A DNA stretch of 15,984 nucleotides from assembly GCA_964361075.1 (NCBI GenBank), contig CAYHZL010000070.1:1-15984 (forward strand), given 5' to 3'. The DNA is from CAYHZL01 sp964361075 (GTDB lineage Bacteria; Bacteroidota; Ignavibacteria; UBA10030; UBA8401). Below are positions 7,311 to 14,841 of the stretch, piece after piece. The notes beneath the pieces were generated by a model, which had not been told where the DNA came from, did no database searches, and saw nothing but the letters and a program-made list of their open reading frames with translations. Numbering within the stretch: the stretch's first letter is position 1; each line of letters starts with the position of its first letter. The position numbers and the translations under genes are program-made.

Positions 7311-8171
7311 TTGTTCTTGTATAAGCAACACTCAAAAAAAATATTTTTAATTATTAGTTGCGCGATTGTATTTGTTATTTTATTTCCATCAACATTTTTT
7401 TCAACGGTTTCAGCAAAAGAATATGAAGGGGCGTGGTTAGAAATTTCTGCACCCAAAGGCATGTTCGTTGTTGGCGAAGAATTGACGTACGAAGTAAGCT
7501 ATACGGTATTCGATTTGGGGACGATAAAATTTCAAGTGGTTGATACTGTCAATCGTAATGGCGCAACAGTATATCGTGCAAAAGCATTTATTGATTCGTA
7601 CAGTATTCCATTAGTCAACTTACATTTTGTATTTTATTCGGAAATGCATCCCGAACCGTATTCGTTCTTTTTTATTTCGCACGACACGAAAAATCCGAAC
7701 GAAAAATATTATACAAAGTATCAATTTAATTACACCGACAATACTGTTGCGTACGAACGCGGTATTCAACCGAAAAACATCATTACAACATCCGGGAATG
7801 CAATTATCGCTGCACCGCAGCAGGATGGGCTTTCGCTCTTTTACTACGCACGGCAAAATGCACGTCAGAAAAAAGAAATGAACAGTCCGATTTTTTTGAA
7901 TGAAAAGTCGTTCAATACATATTTCAATTTTATGGATAAAATTGGAAAACAAGAAATTGCAGCAGTACATTATCCTATTGAGACAGTTGAGTTTGATGGC
8001 CGTGCAGAGTTTACCGGAATTTTTGGAATGACGGGCGGGTTTCAAGGTTTTTTCAGTAATGATGAAGCATCAATTCCGATTGTGGCAAAAATGAAAGTAC
8101 TTCTTGGCAGCATTCATATCGAATTAAAATCGTGGAAGCGCCCGGGTTGGAATCCACCGAAAGCACAATAA
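7311..8171 (+). CDS. DUF3108 domain-containing exported protein
   Basis: This is a predicted periplasmic or envelope protein of 286 residues with a DUF3108 domain, a family of unknown function widespread in Gram-negative bacteria. The proposed start is TTG at 7311, supported by AAGGGA at 7300-7305 five bases upstream. It gives a classical signal peptide (Lys-Lys, then a hydrophobic stretch, cleavage near VSA|KE at residue 35). After it comes the typical opening of the family, VGEELTYEVSYTVFDLGTIKF, then VYRAKAFIDS. The rest is beta-rich, with a C-terminal segment on remodelled strands (KMKVLLGSIHIELKSWKRPGW). It begins 32 bases after the protease reading frame and ends 7 bases before the carbonic anhydrase gene, so it is probably co-transcribed with them. 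Whether it is a substrate or partner of the protease is unknown. Confidence 0.83.
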   Translation: MFLYKQHSKKIFLIISCAIVFVILFPSTFFSTVSAKEYEGAWLEISAPKGMFVVGEELTYEVSYTVFDLGTIKFQVVDTVNRNGATVYRAKAFIDSYSIPLVNLHFVFYSEMHPEPYSFFFISHDTKNPNEKYYTKYQFNYTDNTVAYERGIQPKNIITTSGNAIIAAPQQDGLSLFYYARQNARQKKEMNSPIFLNEKSFNTYFNFMDKIGKQEIAAVHYPIETVEFDGRAEFTGIFGMTGGFQGFFSNDEASIPIVAKMKVLLGSIHIELKSWKRPGWNPPKAQ

Positions 8172-8178
8172 TATTTTT

Positions 8179-8688
8179 ATGAGTATCCTTTCATACAAAA
8201 ATATTATGCCGCAACTTCATGATTCAGTGTTCATTGCTGAAGGCGCAAAAATTATTGGCGATGTTGAAATGGGAAAAGATTGCAGCGTGTGGTTTAATGC
8301 TGTTGTGCGCGGCGATGTAAATTATATTCGTATTGGTGAGCGTACTAATATTCAAGACAACGCTGTTATCCATGTTACGCATAAAAAATCTCCGTGCATT
8401 CTTGGTTCAAATGTTACAGTCGGGCATAGCGCCGTTATACACGCTGCACAAATTTTTGATTATTGTTTAATAGGAATGGGCGCTGTTGTGCTCGACGATG
8501 CAAAAGTTGGACCGTATGCACTTGTAGCGGCAGGTGCAGTAGTGTTGGGTGGTAGTGTCATTCCTGAAGGTACACTTGCGGCAGGTGTTCCGGCAAAAGT
8601 AATTCGCGCATTAACGGAAGATGAGCGAGAGATGCTCATGCAGTCGGCACAAAATTATGTTGATTATGTTGCAACCTACGCACAATAA
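8179..8688 (+). CDS. Gamma-class carbonic anhydrase family protein (left-handed beta-helix)
   Basis: This 169-residue protein is of the YrdA/PaaY type. Hexapeptide repeats (IIGDVEMGKDCSVW, IRIGERTNIQDNAVIH, ILGSNVTVGHSAVIH, LIGMGAVVLDDAKVG, LVAAGAVVLGG) form a left-handed beta-helix that works as a trimer. The residues known from the archaeal enzyme Cam are present in order: Arg44 and Asp46, Gln59 and Asp60, and the zinc ligands His65, His83 and His88, with the same spacing of two, one and five. Hydration of CO2 is therefore possible, though many relatives show little activity and the Cam proton-shuttle loop is absent, as is usual in this short subfamily. Acetyltransferase function is less likely. 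It lies between the DUF3108 gene (7 bases) and a hydrolase gene (21 bases). The first ATG opens the family-typical N-terminus. Confidence 0.9.
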   Translation: MSILSYKNIMPQLHDSVFIAEGAKIIGDVEMGKDCSVWFNAVVRGDVNYIRIGERTNIQDNAVIHVTHKKSPCILGSNVTVGHSAVIHAAQIFDYCLIGMGAVVLDDAKVGPYALVAAGAVVLGGSVIPEGTLAAGVPAKVIRALTEDEREMLMQSAQNYVDYVATYAQ

Positions 8689-8709
8689 AATATAATAAAG
8701 GATGTTCCG

Positions 8710-9606
8710 ATGAGATTAAAATTTTGGGGTGTACGTGGTTCAATTCCAACACCGGGCAAAGCAACGGTGAGATACGGCGGCAATACGCCATCCATCGAGT
8801 TACGGCTTGATAAAGAAGAATTGATAATTTTAGATGCAGGCACAGGCATTCGCAACTTAGGTGATTCTCTGATTGCAAGCGGCGCATCGTTGAAAACATA
8901 TATTCTTATCACGCATCCGCATTGGGATCATATACAAGGGTTTCCTTTTTTTAAGCCGGCTCTTATTTCCGGAAACGAAATTACTATTGTTGGTACAGAA
9001 CGCAAGGAAATAAATCTGCAGCGCATTATTGCGGATCAGATGAACAAAATTTATTTCCCCATTCAATTAAATGAATTGAAAGCTAACATTCATTTTAAGC
9101 CAATTGTTGAAGAAAAATTTGAAATCTTCGGAGCAAAAATTTCAACGATGTATGTGAATCATCCCGGATTTACTGTTGGCTATCGTATTGAATACAAAGG
9201 AAAAGTTCTCGTCTATATTAGTGATAACGAACCGTTTGATAGAGAAGCGGCAACGCGCCTAACGAATTTCGAAAAAGTAGTGCAAGATAAATTTGCAATT
9301 ATTGAAGGCGATCCGAACCAGCGAGTTTTTGATTTTGCAAAAAATGCGGATGTGCTGATTCACGATACTACCTACACGCCGGAAGAGTATGTTGATAAAG
9401 TTGGCTGGGGACATTCGCATTATCTCTTCACGTTGAAACTTGCCGCAGTAGCGAACGTGAAAAAACTATTTCTTTTTCATCACGAACCAAATCGCTCCGA
9501 TGATAAAGTGGATGAAATAGTGGAACGCTGCCTCAACGAAATTAAAACAAATGATTATAGCTTCGAATGTTTTGCAGCAAGCGAAGGATTAGAGGTAACG
9601 TTTTAA
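8710..9606 (+). CDS. Metallo-beta-lactamase-fold hydrolase (RNase Z/phosphodiesterase-like)
   Basis: This cytoplasmic metal-dependent hydrolase has 298 residues. AAAGGA at 8697-8702, seven bases before the ATG, supports the start. The N-terminus MRLKFWGVRGSIPTPG and the GGNTPSIE stretch are typical of a subgroup of MBL-fold proteins close to RNase Z and class II cAMP phosphodiesterases. The dinuclear metal site is intact: His69, His71, Asp73 and His74 in HPHWDH, then His151, Asp172 (YISDNE) and a distal His (257 or 258 in FHHEP). Asp219 (HDTTY) and GHSH (234-237) add further conserved acidic and His residues. The long RNase Z exosite arm was not recognised, so tRNA 3' processing is not claimed; a phosphodiester or nucleotide substrate is likely but unidentified. 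It is the last gene before an intergenic region with a terminator. Confidence 0.87.
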   Translation: MRLKFWGVRGSIPTPGKATVRYGGNTPSIELRLDKEELIILDAGTGIRNLGDSLIASGASLKTYILITHPHWDHIQGFPFFKPALISGNEITIVGTERKEINLQRIIADQMNKIYFPIQLNELKANIHFKPIVEEKFEIFGAKISTMYVNHPGFTVGYRIEYKGKVLVYISDNEPFDREAATRLTNFEKVVQDKFAIIEGDPNQRVFDFAKNADVLIHDTTYTPEEYVDKVGWGHSHYLFTLKLAAVANVKKLFLFHHEPNRSDDKVDEIVERCLNEIKTNDYSFECFAASEGLEVTF

Positions 9607-9616
9607 CGATTTACAC

Positions 9617-9646
9617 TTGACTATAATAGCAAGGTCTTTCTATATT
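9617..9646 (+). promoter_or_regulatory. Putative sigma-70-type promoter
   Basis: TTGACT (9617-9622) and TATATT (9641-9646) are separated by 18 bases, close to the housekeeping consensus, and lie in noncoding DNA 10 bases after the hydrolase stop. Initiation would fall near 9653. Because a terminator follows at 9733-9769, the transcript would be either a short RNA of about 110 bases or a leader that must pass the terminator to reach the next gene. Confidence 0.4.
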
Positions 9647-9732
9647 TCTACCAATAATTGCGGTGAAAAAACTGATAACACGTACTAACACGGCGAAACA
9701 ATTGACTGTAGAATATTTCCGTTACACATTCT

Positions 9733-9769
9733 AAACCCCGAATGATATTTAGCGGGGTTTTTCTGTTTT
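9733..9769 (+). terminator. Rho-independent terminator
   Basis: AAACCCCG (9733-9740) pairs perfectly with CGGGGTTT (9753-9760) across a 12-base AT-rich loop, and the stem runs into a T-rich tail (TTTTT, then CTGTTTT). It is placed to end transcription of the protease-to-hydrolase group and to isolate the following gene. Confidence 0.75.
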
Positions 9770-9796
9770 GTGTGTAATATTTTTTTTGAGCTTACT

Positions 9797-10267
9797 ATGA
9801 AGTCTATTTTTAAACCTTCGGATTTAAAAAAAATCGAAGCGGTGCTCGGTGTAAAAGGAAAAACCAAAGGCAACAATATTCGTTTTGAAATTAAGAATAA
9901 AACACAACACCGCGAAATTGCCGTCGAGATTTATCCGATCATCAAGATTGGTGCGAAGCAGGGAAATTTAGTATCTGTCTATACATCGTCATCATATTTA
10001 CAATTGCAATTTTGTTCCGGGTATGTTGTCAGCGAATCGTTGGGCGAAGTAACATTTATCAGCGACAATGGAGATAAAGTATCGGGAATAATTGTGGAGC
10101 GCGAAGGCGGATGTTCGTTCTATGCCAATGTTGACCGCTCGCTGCTTTCCGGGGATTTTCGTCAGCTTGCTTTGGAAGTTATGCTATCAGGTGTTGCACT
10201 TTCGTTGACAGAATCTCTCTTGCCTGAGAAAAAATCTTCTGCCTCAAAGAAAAAACAAAAAAAATGA
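9797..10267 (+). CDS. Hypothetical protein with Lys-rich C-terminus, coupled to ybeY
   Basis: I do not recognise this family. The protein has 156 residues, is probably cytoplasmic, and shows no signal peptide or membrane segment. The N-terminal third (to about 50) is basic and alternates with strands (KKIEAVLGVKGKTKG, NIRFEIKNKTQHREIAVEIYP). The middle is beta-like (LVSVYTSSSYLQLQF, GEVTFISDNGDKVSGIIVERE). A helix (LALEVMLSGVALSLTESL) leads to a Lys/Ser tail ending KKKQKK. The ATG at 9797 is preferred; a GTG at 9770 abuts the terminator tail. The ribosome-binding site is weak. Its stop overlaps the ybeY start (ATGA, 10264-10267), so the two are translationally coupled, which suggests a role near RNA or ribosome metabolism. 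The basic tail would suit nucleic-acid contact, but that is inference. Confidence 0.72.
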   Translation: MKSIFKPSDLKKIEAVLGVKGKTKGNNIRFEIKNKTQHREIAVEIYPIIKIGAKQGNLVSVYTSSSYLQLQFCSGYVVSESLGEVTFISDNGDKVSGIIVEREGGCSFYANVDRSLLSGDFRQLALEVMLSGVALSLTESLLPEKKSSASKKKQKK

Positions 10268-10677
10268 TCTCTGTTGAATGCACAAAAGTGTGCCGCGATG
10301 TACGCTTTCCACTTGCGGAAGTAAGACGTGTCGCTACGCTCGTGTTGAAAAGCGAGCGTGTAACAAATGCTTCAGTGCATATTATTTTTACCGATGATAC
10401 CGGTATTAAGGCAATTCATGCAAAGTTTCTTTATCAGCAGAGAGTTACGGATATTATAACATTTCATTTAGAAGAAAAACCTTTGACTGCGGAAATTTAT
10501 ATCAACGTGCAACAAGCAAAGCGGCAAGCAAAAGAATTCGGTGTATCGGCGGCAAATGAAATAACACGTTTGATTGTGCACGGTCTTCTGCATTGCCGCG
10601 GGTATAACGACAACAATGAATCAGCACGAAAAAAAATGTTTATCGTACAAGAACGGTATGTAGAAAAAATTTGTTAA
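10264..10677 (+). CDS. ybeY: rRNA maturation endoribonuclease YbeY
   Basis: This is a zinc-dependent single-strand endoribonuclease for 16S rRNA 3'-end maturation and 70S ribosome quality control, acting in the cytoplasm. It has 137 residues, somewhat short but complete. The substrate-binding Arg60 precedes TDIITF (62-67, the position of TDVLSF in Escherichia coli). The metal site is HGLLHCRGYND: His106 and His110 are present, but the third ligand position (116) is Asp instead of His. Bacteroidota homologues, as I recall them, also have an Asp after GxND/GYKD here, so this looks like a lineage variant and not a defect. The start overlaps the stop of the upstream hypothetical gene by four bases. 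A promoter for the next operon follows its stop. Confidence 0.88.
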   Translation: MISVECTKVCRDVRFPLAEVRRVATLVLKSERVTNASVHIIFTDDTGIKAIHAKFLYQQRVTDIITFHLEEKPLTAEIYINVQQAKRQAKEFGVSAANEITRLIVHGLLHCRGYNDNNESARKKMFIVQERYVEKIC

Positions 10678-10690
10678 AGAGTGTGGATGC

Positions 10691-10718
10691 TTGACATTAG
10701 ATATAAATTTGTTACATT
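10691..10718 (+). promoter_or_regulatory. Putative sigma-70-type promoter for the smg-topA-xerC operon
   Basis: A perfect -35 box TTGACA (10691-10696) and TACATT (10713-10718) are 16 bases apart, between the ybeY stop and the smg start. Initiation near 10725 would give a leader of roughly 58 bases ending in the ribosome-binding site AAAGGA (10773-10778). The downstream genes through hprK have no gap larger than 43 bases and could all be read from here. Confidence 0.5.
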
Positions 10719-10782
10719 CCATTTAGAAAGAGTGCGTTGCAAGTTTATAAAGTGTGAGACAATGAGTTGTTGAAAGGATAGA

Positions 10783-11241
10783 ATGCAAGAAAAAATAGTT
10801 GAAATATTGGTCTACCTTATTGCGGAACTTCAAAAGAATACTCCGCTCGGTGATATTGATTTAAACGTGTTATCAAATAAAGGATATACGCCCGCAGAAA
10901 TTAGTGCGGCGTTTTCCTGGTTGTACGAAAAAATAAATGTAGGCGATTCGATTGTTACGGATGTTGCAAAAGGTTCTCCGCATTCGCACCGCGTGCTGCA
11001 CGATGCAGAACGCATGGTTATTTTACCGGACGCATACGGATATTTAATTCAACTTCGCGAAATCGGTTTGATTACTGATTTGGATATTGAACTTGTTATT
11101 GATAGAGTGATGATGTCCGGGTACGTTGCAATTGGTATTGAAGAGATAAAAACGTTGGTTACTTTCGTACTTGCAGAGTCGGATGATTCATCCAACACCG
11201 GCAGCAGAGTTATGATTAATAGTCAAGATACAATTCACTAA
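10783..11241 (+). CDS. smg: DUF494 family protein Smg
   Basis: This 152-residue cytoplasmic protein belongs to DUF494/Smg, whose molecular function is not established. The N-terminal motif EKIVEILVYLIAEL, the region LNVLSNKGYTPAEISAAFSWLYEK (about 28-51) and the C-terminal block EIGLITDLDIELVIDRVMMSG are characteristic. It is followed 43 bases later by topA; in gammaproteobacteria smg likewise sits beside a gene for a topoisomerase I-type zinc-finger protein, so the neighbourhood supports both the name and a link to DNA topology. The ATG at 10783 is supported by AAAGGA at 10773-10778. A DnaJ-like or nucleic-acid role has no direct support here. Confidence 0.86.
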   Translation: MQEKIVEILVYLIAELQKNTPLGDIDLNVLSNKGYTPAEISAAFSWLYEKINVGDSIVTDVAKGSPHSHRVLHDAERMVILPDAYGYLIQLREIGLITDLDIELVIDRVMMSGYVAIGIEEIKTLVTFVLAESDDSSNTGSRVMINSQDTIH

Positions 11242-11284
11242 GTCAGTGTAATCTTTTTGTACGCGTTACGATTGAAGGAACAGA

Positions 11285-13552
11285 ATGAGCAAGTCGTTAA
11301 TTATTGTTGAATCACCTTCCAAAGCAAAAACAATCAATAAATATCTCGGTAAAGATTTTATCGTTGAAGCATCCGTTGGACATGTAAAAAACCTTCCCAA
11401 AAGTAAACTTGGTGTTGATGTTGACAACAACTATGCCTCTTCATACGAGGTGATTGCCGGCAAAGAAGTTATTGTTGAAAAATTAAAAAAACTTGCAAGC
11501 GAAGCATCAAAAGTGTACATCGCAACCGATCCTGACCGCGAAGGCGAAGCAATTGCATACGATATAGCCGAAGAAATAGAATCGGAAAATAAAAATATTC
11601 TGCGCGTGTTGTTTCACGAAATCACGCCGAATGGTATTGCTGAAGCGATGGCGTCGCCGCAGAAGATTGATAAAAATCTTGTCGAATCGCAGCGCGCCCG
11701 GCGTGCAATGGATAGAGTTGTAGGATACAAAATCAGCCCGTTTTTGTGGAAGACAATTTACTACGGGCTTTCCGCAGGTCGTGTGCAGTCTGTTGCACTT
11801 CGTTTAATTTGCGAACGTGAAAGTCAAATTCAAAAATTTACTCCTGCAGAATACTGGTCAATCGTTTCCGAATTTAAGACTGCAAAGTCGGAACCATTTC
11901 TTGCAAAATTATTTAAGGTTGCCGGTGAAGATCCGGTTATTAAAGATGGCACAACATCGAGCGGTTACGTAACCGATATTCAAAAACAATCGTTTATCAT
12001 TTCTGATGTTCAGAAAAAAGAAGTAAAACGAAATCCCAATCCGCCGTTTATTACCAGCACCATGCAGCAAGAAGCTGCGGGCCGTCTTCGTCTTTCAGCA
12101 AAACGCACGATGATGCTTGCGCAAAAATTATACGAAGGTATCGAACTCGGAGACGAAGGTGCGGTCGGTTTAATTACCTATATGCGTACCGATTCCACGC
12201 GATTGAGCGGTGATGCGGTTACTGCACTGCGGGAATATATTTTCAATAATTACGGCAAAGAATATCTTCCGAAAGAAGCACGTGTTTTCAAAAAAGGAAA
12301 AGCATCGCAAGATGCGCACGAAGCAATTCGTCCGACTTCGATAAAGTTTACACCGAAGTTCGTAAAAAAATATCTTGATAAAGATATGTTCGCATTGTAC
12401 GAGTTGATTTGGAATCGCTTTGTTGCGTGCCAAATGAGTGTGGCAACGTTCGAACAAGTAACTGTAGATATTACCGGCGGCGATTATACTTTTCGAGCGA
12501 CCGGTTCAGTGCCGTTGTTCAGAGGATTTTTACAAGTGTATGATGATGTTCTCGAAGAAAAAGGAATTGTTGACGATGAAGATCCAACTTCGAAAATTCC
12601 TGCCAGCCTTGCTGCACATCAGGCAGCGCAATTAGTGAACATTTTTCCGAAGCAGCATTTTACCAAACCACCTGCGCGTTTCACAGAAAGCAGTCTTGTA
12701 AAAGAATTGGAAGCGTTGGGCATCGGCAGACCGAGTACGTATGCACAGATTGTCAATACGATTCTTGACCGCAAGTATGTTGAACAGCAGGATAGAAAAT
12801 TATCTGCGACACCGCTCGGCATGACGGTGATAAAAATTCTTGTAAAAAGTTTTCCGAATGTGTTGAACGTGAAGTTCACAGTGCTGATGGAAGATGAACT
12901 TGAAACTATCGCGAACGGAAAAAATAATTACGTGCAGGTGATGGATGATTTTTACAAACCATTTATTGCGTCGCTCAACCATATCGATGGTGAAGCGAGC
13001 AAAATAAAAAAATCGTTGCAGGAAGATGCAGGCGAAGCGTGCGACTTGTGCGGCAAACCGATGATTATTAAATGGGGAAGGTATGGACAATTTAAAGCCT
13101 GTACCGGCTACCCGACATGTAAAAACAGAAAGCCGCTGAATGATGAAACAGAAAAGTTTCAACACATGGCTGGAATGAAATGCAAATTATGCGGCGGTGA
13201 TTTGTTGGTGAAAGGCGGACCATTTGGAACTTTTCTTGGCTGCTCCAACTATCCGACGTGTAAAAATACGCAGCCGCTTACGACCGGCATCAAATGTCCG
13301 AAATGCAAAGACGGTGATATTATTGAACGGAAAACAAGAAAGCGACGATTCTTTTATCGCTGCTCTAACAATACCGAAGAAAACGGAACCTGTGATTTTA
13401 TTTCATGGGACAAACCGATACATCAGGCGTGTACACAGTGCGGTAATCCGTACTTAATTCAAAAAAGTACGAAGCGAAAAGGTGATTACTTACTCTGTCC
13501 TGAATGCAAAGAAGAATTTTACGTCGAAACCGAACGAGCTATTGCGGTGTAA
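11285..13552 (+). CDS. topA: DNA topoisomerase I (type IA) with four C-terminal zinc fingers
   Basis: This enzyme relaxes negative supercoils by transient single-strand cleavage in the nucleoid. It has 755 residues, and GAAGGA at 11274-11279 supports the start. The Toprim domain (about 1-140) carries Glu9 (IVESPSKAKT) and the acidic TDPDREGEA (81-89). The type IA core contains SAGRVQSVALRLI (163-175), the nucleophile Tyr299 in ITYMRTDST, DAHEAIRPT (343-351) and GIGRPSTYA (479-487). The tail holds four Cys4 modules: Cys586/589/606/612, 633/636/653/659, 671/674/693/703 and 716/719/738/741. The first two have the classic GYPTCKN/NYPTCKN end, while the last is a shorter ribbon. Four fingers are within the usual range. 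It lies between smg and xerC, whose ATG comes 14 bases after its stop. Confidence 0.97.
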   Translation: MSKSLIIVESPSKAKTINKYLGKDFIVEASVGHVKNLPKSKLGVDVDNNYASSYEVIAGKEVIVEKLKKLASEASKVYIATDPDREGEAIAYDIAEEIESENKNILRVLFHEITPNGIAEAMASPQKIDKNLVESQRARRAMDRVVGYKISPFLWKTIYYGLSAGRVQSVALRLICERESQIQKFTPAEYWSIVSEFKTAKSEPFLAKLFKVAGEDPVIKDGTTSSGYVTDIQKQSFIISDVQKKEVKRNPNPPFITSTMQQEAAGRLRLSAKRTMMLAQKLYEGIELGDEGAVGLITYMRTDSTRLSGDAVTALREYIFNNYGKEYLPKEARVFKKGKASQDAHEAIRPTSIKFTPKFVKKYLDKDMFALYELIWNRFVACQMSVATFEQVTVDITGGDYTFRATGSVPLFRGFLQVYDDVLEEKGIVDDEDPTSKIPASLAAHQAAQLVNIFPKQHFTKPPARFTESSLVKELEALGIGRPSTYAQIVNTILDRKYVEQQDRKLSATPLGMTVIKILVKSFPNVLNVKFTVLMEDELETIANGKNNYVQVMDDFYKPFIASLNHIDGEASKIKKSLQEDAGEACDLCGKPMIIKWGRYGQFKACTGYPTCKNRKPLNDETEKFQHMAGMKCKLCGGDLLVKGGPFGTFLGCSNYPTCKNTQPLTTGIKCPKCKDGDIIERKTRKRRFFYRCSNNTEENGTCDFISWDKPIHQACTQCGNPYLIQKSTKRKGDYLLCPECKEEFYVETERAIAV

Positions 13553-13566
13553 CAGCAGAAGACTTC

Positions 13567-14469
13567 ATGCAACAACTCATTCAATCATATCTTTCGTACG
13601 TTGAGCAAGAGCGGAACTATTCTCCGCATACAATAACATCGTACGCAAACGATTTAAATCAATTCTACACATTTCTCAAAGAACAATTTCCACTCTGCAT
13701 TGATAATGCAGCGACGATTGACCGCAGAACCTTGCGTGCATTTCTCGGTCTCCACTTAGAAAATGGCGCGGCAAAAAAAAGTGTTGTGCGGCGGCTTTCC
13801 ACACTGCGTTCATTTTTCAAATTTTTAGTGAAGCGAAAATATCTTTCAACTAATCCTGCACGTGCTCTTGTAACGCCGAAGCTTGATAAAAAACTGCCGC
13901 AGTTTATTGATGTGAATGCAATAGAAAATATTATGCAGCAACCGGACGTTACAACGTTTAAAGGTATGTGCGATTCGGCAATACTCGAAGTATTGTACGG
14001 CAGCGGTATTCGTCGCGGAGAATTGCTCGGGCTTTGTGCAGATGATATTGATTTTCATCAGCAAGTTTTGAAAGTAACCGGAAAAGGAAATAAGCAGCGC
14101 ATCGTTCCGTTCGGCAGCAAAGCGAAAAATGCATTGGAGCGGTACATCAATGCAAAACAGAAAAATAATTTTACAAACAATCTTCTTTTTGTAACGCCCA
14201 AAGGAACACCGTTGTATCCTTCGTACGTCAATGCGATACTGAAGCAGTACCTCAACACAACGACAGAGGTGCAGCAAAAAAGTCCGCACGTTCTTCGCCA
14301 TTCATACGCAACACATTTAATGAACAACGGCGCAGACATTCGTATTGTGAAAGAATTACTCGGACATGAAAGTTTATCGACCACACAAATTTATACTCAC
14401 GTTACGGTGGAACGTTTAAAAGAAATCTACCGGAATAAACATCCCAGAGCAAAACACACCACAACATAA
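13567..14469 (+). CDS. xerC: Tyrosine recombinase XerC/XerD
   Basis: This site-specific recombinase resolves chromosome dimers at dif in the terminus, normally as a XerC-XerD pair with FtsK. Its 300 residues are the standard length. The N-terminal SAM-like DNA-binding domain covers about 1-88 (SPHTITSYANDLNQFYTFL). The catalytic domain has Arg149 (GSGIRRGELLGL), Lys173 (VTGKGNKQR), His241 and Arg244 (HVLRHSYATHL), His267 (LLGHESLSTTQ) and nucleophile Tyr276 (IYTHV), so all catalytic residues are present. The ATG at 13567 gives the family-typical start; an in-frame GTG at 13549 overlaps the topA stop. XerC rather than XerD is chosen mainly because xerC commonly precedes hpf in Bacteroidota, which is weak support. 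It is not a phage integrase: no other phage genes are near. Confidence 0.92.
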   Translation: MQQLIQSYLSYVEQERNYSPHTITSYANDLNQFYTFLKEQFPLCIDNAATIDRRTLRAFLGLHLENGAAKKSVVRRLSTLRSFFKFLVKRKYLSTNPARALVTPKLDKKLPQFIDVNAIENIMQQPDVTTFKGMCDSAILEVLYGSGIRRGELLGLCADDIDFHQQVLKVTGKGNKQRIVPFGSKAKNALERYINAKQKNNFTNNLLFVTPKGTPLYPSYVNAILKQYLNTTTEVQQKSPHVLRHSYATHLMNNGADIRIVKELLGHESLSTTQIYTHVTVERLKEIYRNKHPRAKHTTT

Positions 14470-14474
14470 TTATT

Positions 14475-14482
14475 GAAGGAGG
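14475..14482 (+). promoter_or_regulatory. Strong Shine-Dalgarno sequence of hpf
   Basis: GAAGGAGG, followed by T, is an almost full complement of the 16S 3' end, five bases before the ATG at 14488. It settles the hpf start against an in-frame TTG at 14473, which would lie inside this site. It is the strongest ribosome-binding site in the window and implies efficient translation even though the gene sits inside an operon. Confidence 0.8.
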
Positions 14483-14487
14483 TACTT

Positions 14488-14820
14488 ATGGATATTACTA
14501 TTACGGCTCGCCACTTCAAAGCGCACAGCACATTACGAGAATATGCATTCACTGCAATAAAAAAATTAGAACGATATTATAATGGGATAGTAAGCGCGGA
14601 TATGATTTTAAGTTATGAAAAATCAATAAACAGTGTAAAGGGTGCGGAGCTTCATGTAAAAGTAAATGGTTCTCTTTTGAAAGCAACGGAAAAATCGGAA
14701 GATTACATTAAATCAATTGACGGTGTTGTGGAAAAATTAGAGCGGCAAATTCAGAGACATAAAAGTAAAGAGCGGACAAAAGAAAAATTAACGCTGCGTA
14801 AAGTAATCGAAAAAGAATAA
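14488..14820 (+). CDS. hpf: Ribosome hibernation-promoting factor, short form
   Basis: This factor binds the 30S decoding region in stationary phase or stress and helps form inactive ribosomes. Its 110 residues match the short HPF/RaiA (YfiA) type without the C-terminal dimerisation domain of long HPF. The beta-alpha-beta-beta-beta-alpha pattern is visible: MDITITARHFKAHSTLREYA, then KKLERYYNG, ADMILSYEKS, ELHVKVNGSLLKATEKSED and helix DYIKSIDGVVEKLERQIQRHK. A strongly basic tail (KSKERTKEKLTLRK) follows. It lies 18 bases after xerC and 21 before hprK. Proteobacteria have hpf in the rpoN-ptsN cluster, also near hprK, so the hpf-hprK pairing recurs across phyla. Confidence 0.93.
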   Translation: MDITITARHFKAHSTLREYAFTAIKKLERYYNGIVSADMILSYEKSINSVKGAELHVKVNGSLLKATEKSEDYIKSIDGVVEKLERQIQRHKSKERTKEKLTLRKVIEKE

Positions 14821-14841
14821 CTCCAATTTATTCACAATGCC

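Noticed and set aside
7291..7350. Alternative ATG at 7291 before the DUF3108 gene, with a frameshift in the run of eight A (7334-7341)
   Set aside because: That frame ends after 19 codons, its ATG has no ribosome-binding site, and the TTG at 7311 has both a good site and a proper signal peptide, so no frameshift is needed.
9653..9732. tRNA, SRP RNA or tmRNA in the gap after the hydrolase gene
   Set aside because: No cloverleaf, no T-loop motif and no SRP loop motif were seen; only the terminator stem is convincing.
11242..11284. Terminator or promoter between smg and topA
   Set aside because: Only a short T run and no stable stem or -35/-10 pair; the 43-base gap looks like an intra-operon spacer.
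13567..14469. Tyrosine recombinase as the integrase of a mobile island
   Set aside because: Standard Xer length and residues, housekeeping neighbours on both sides, no attachment-site duplication or tRNA, and no cargo genes.
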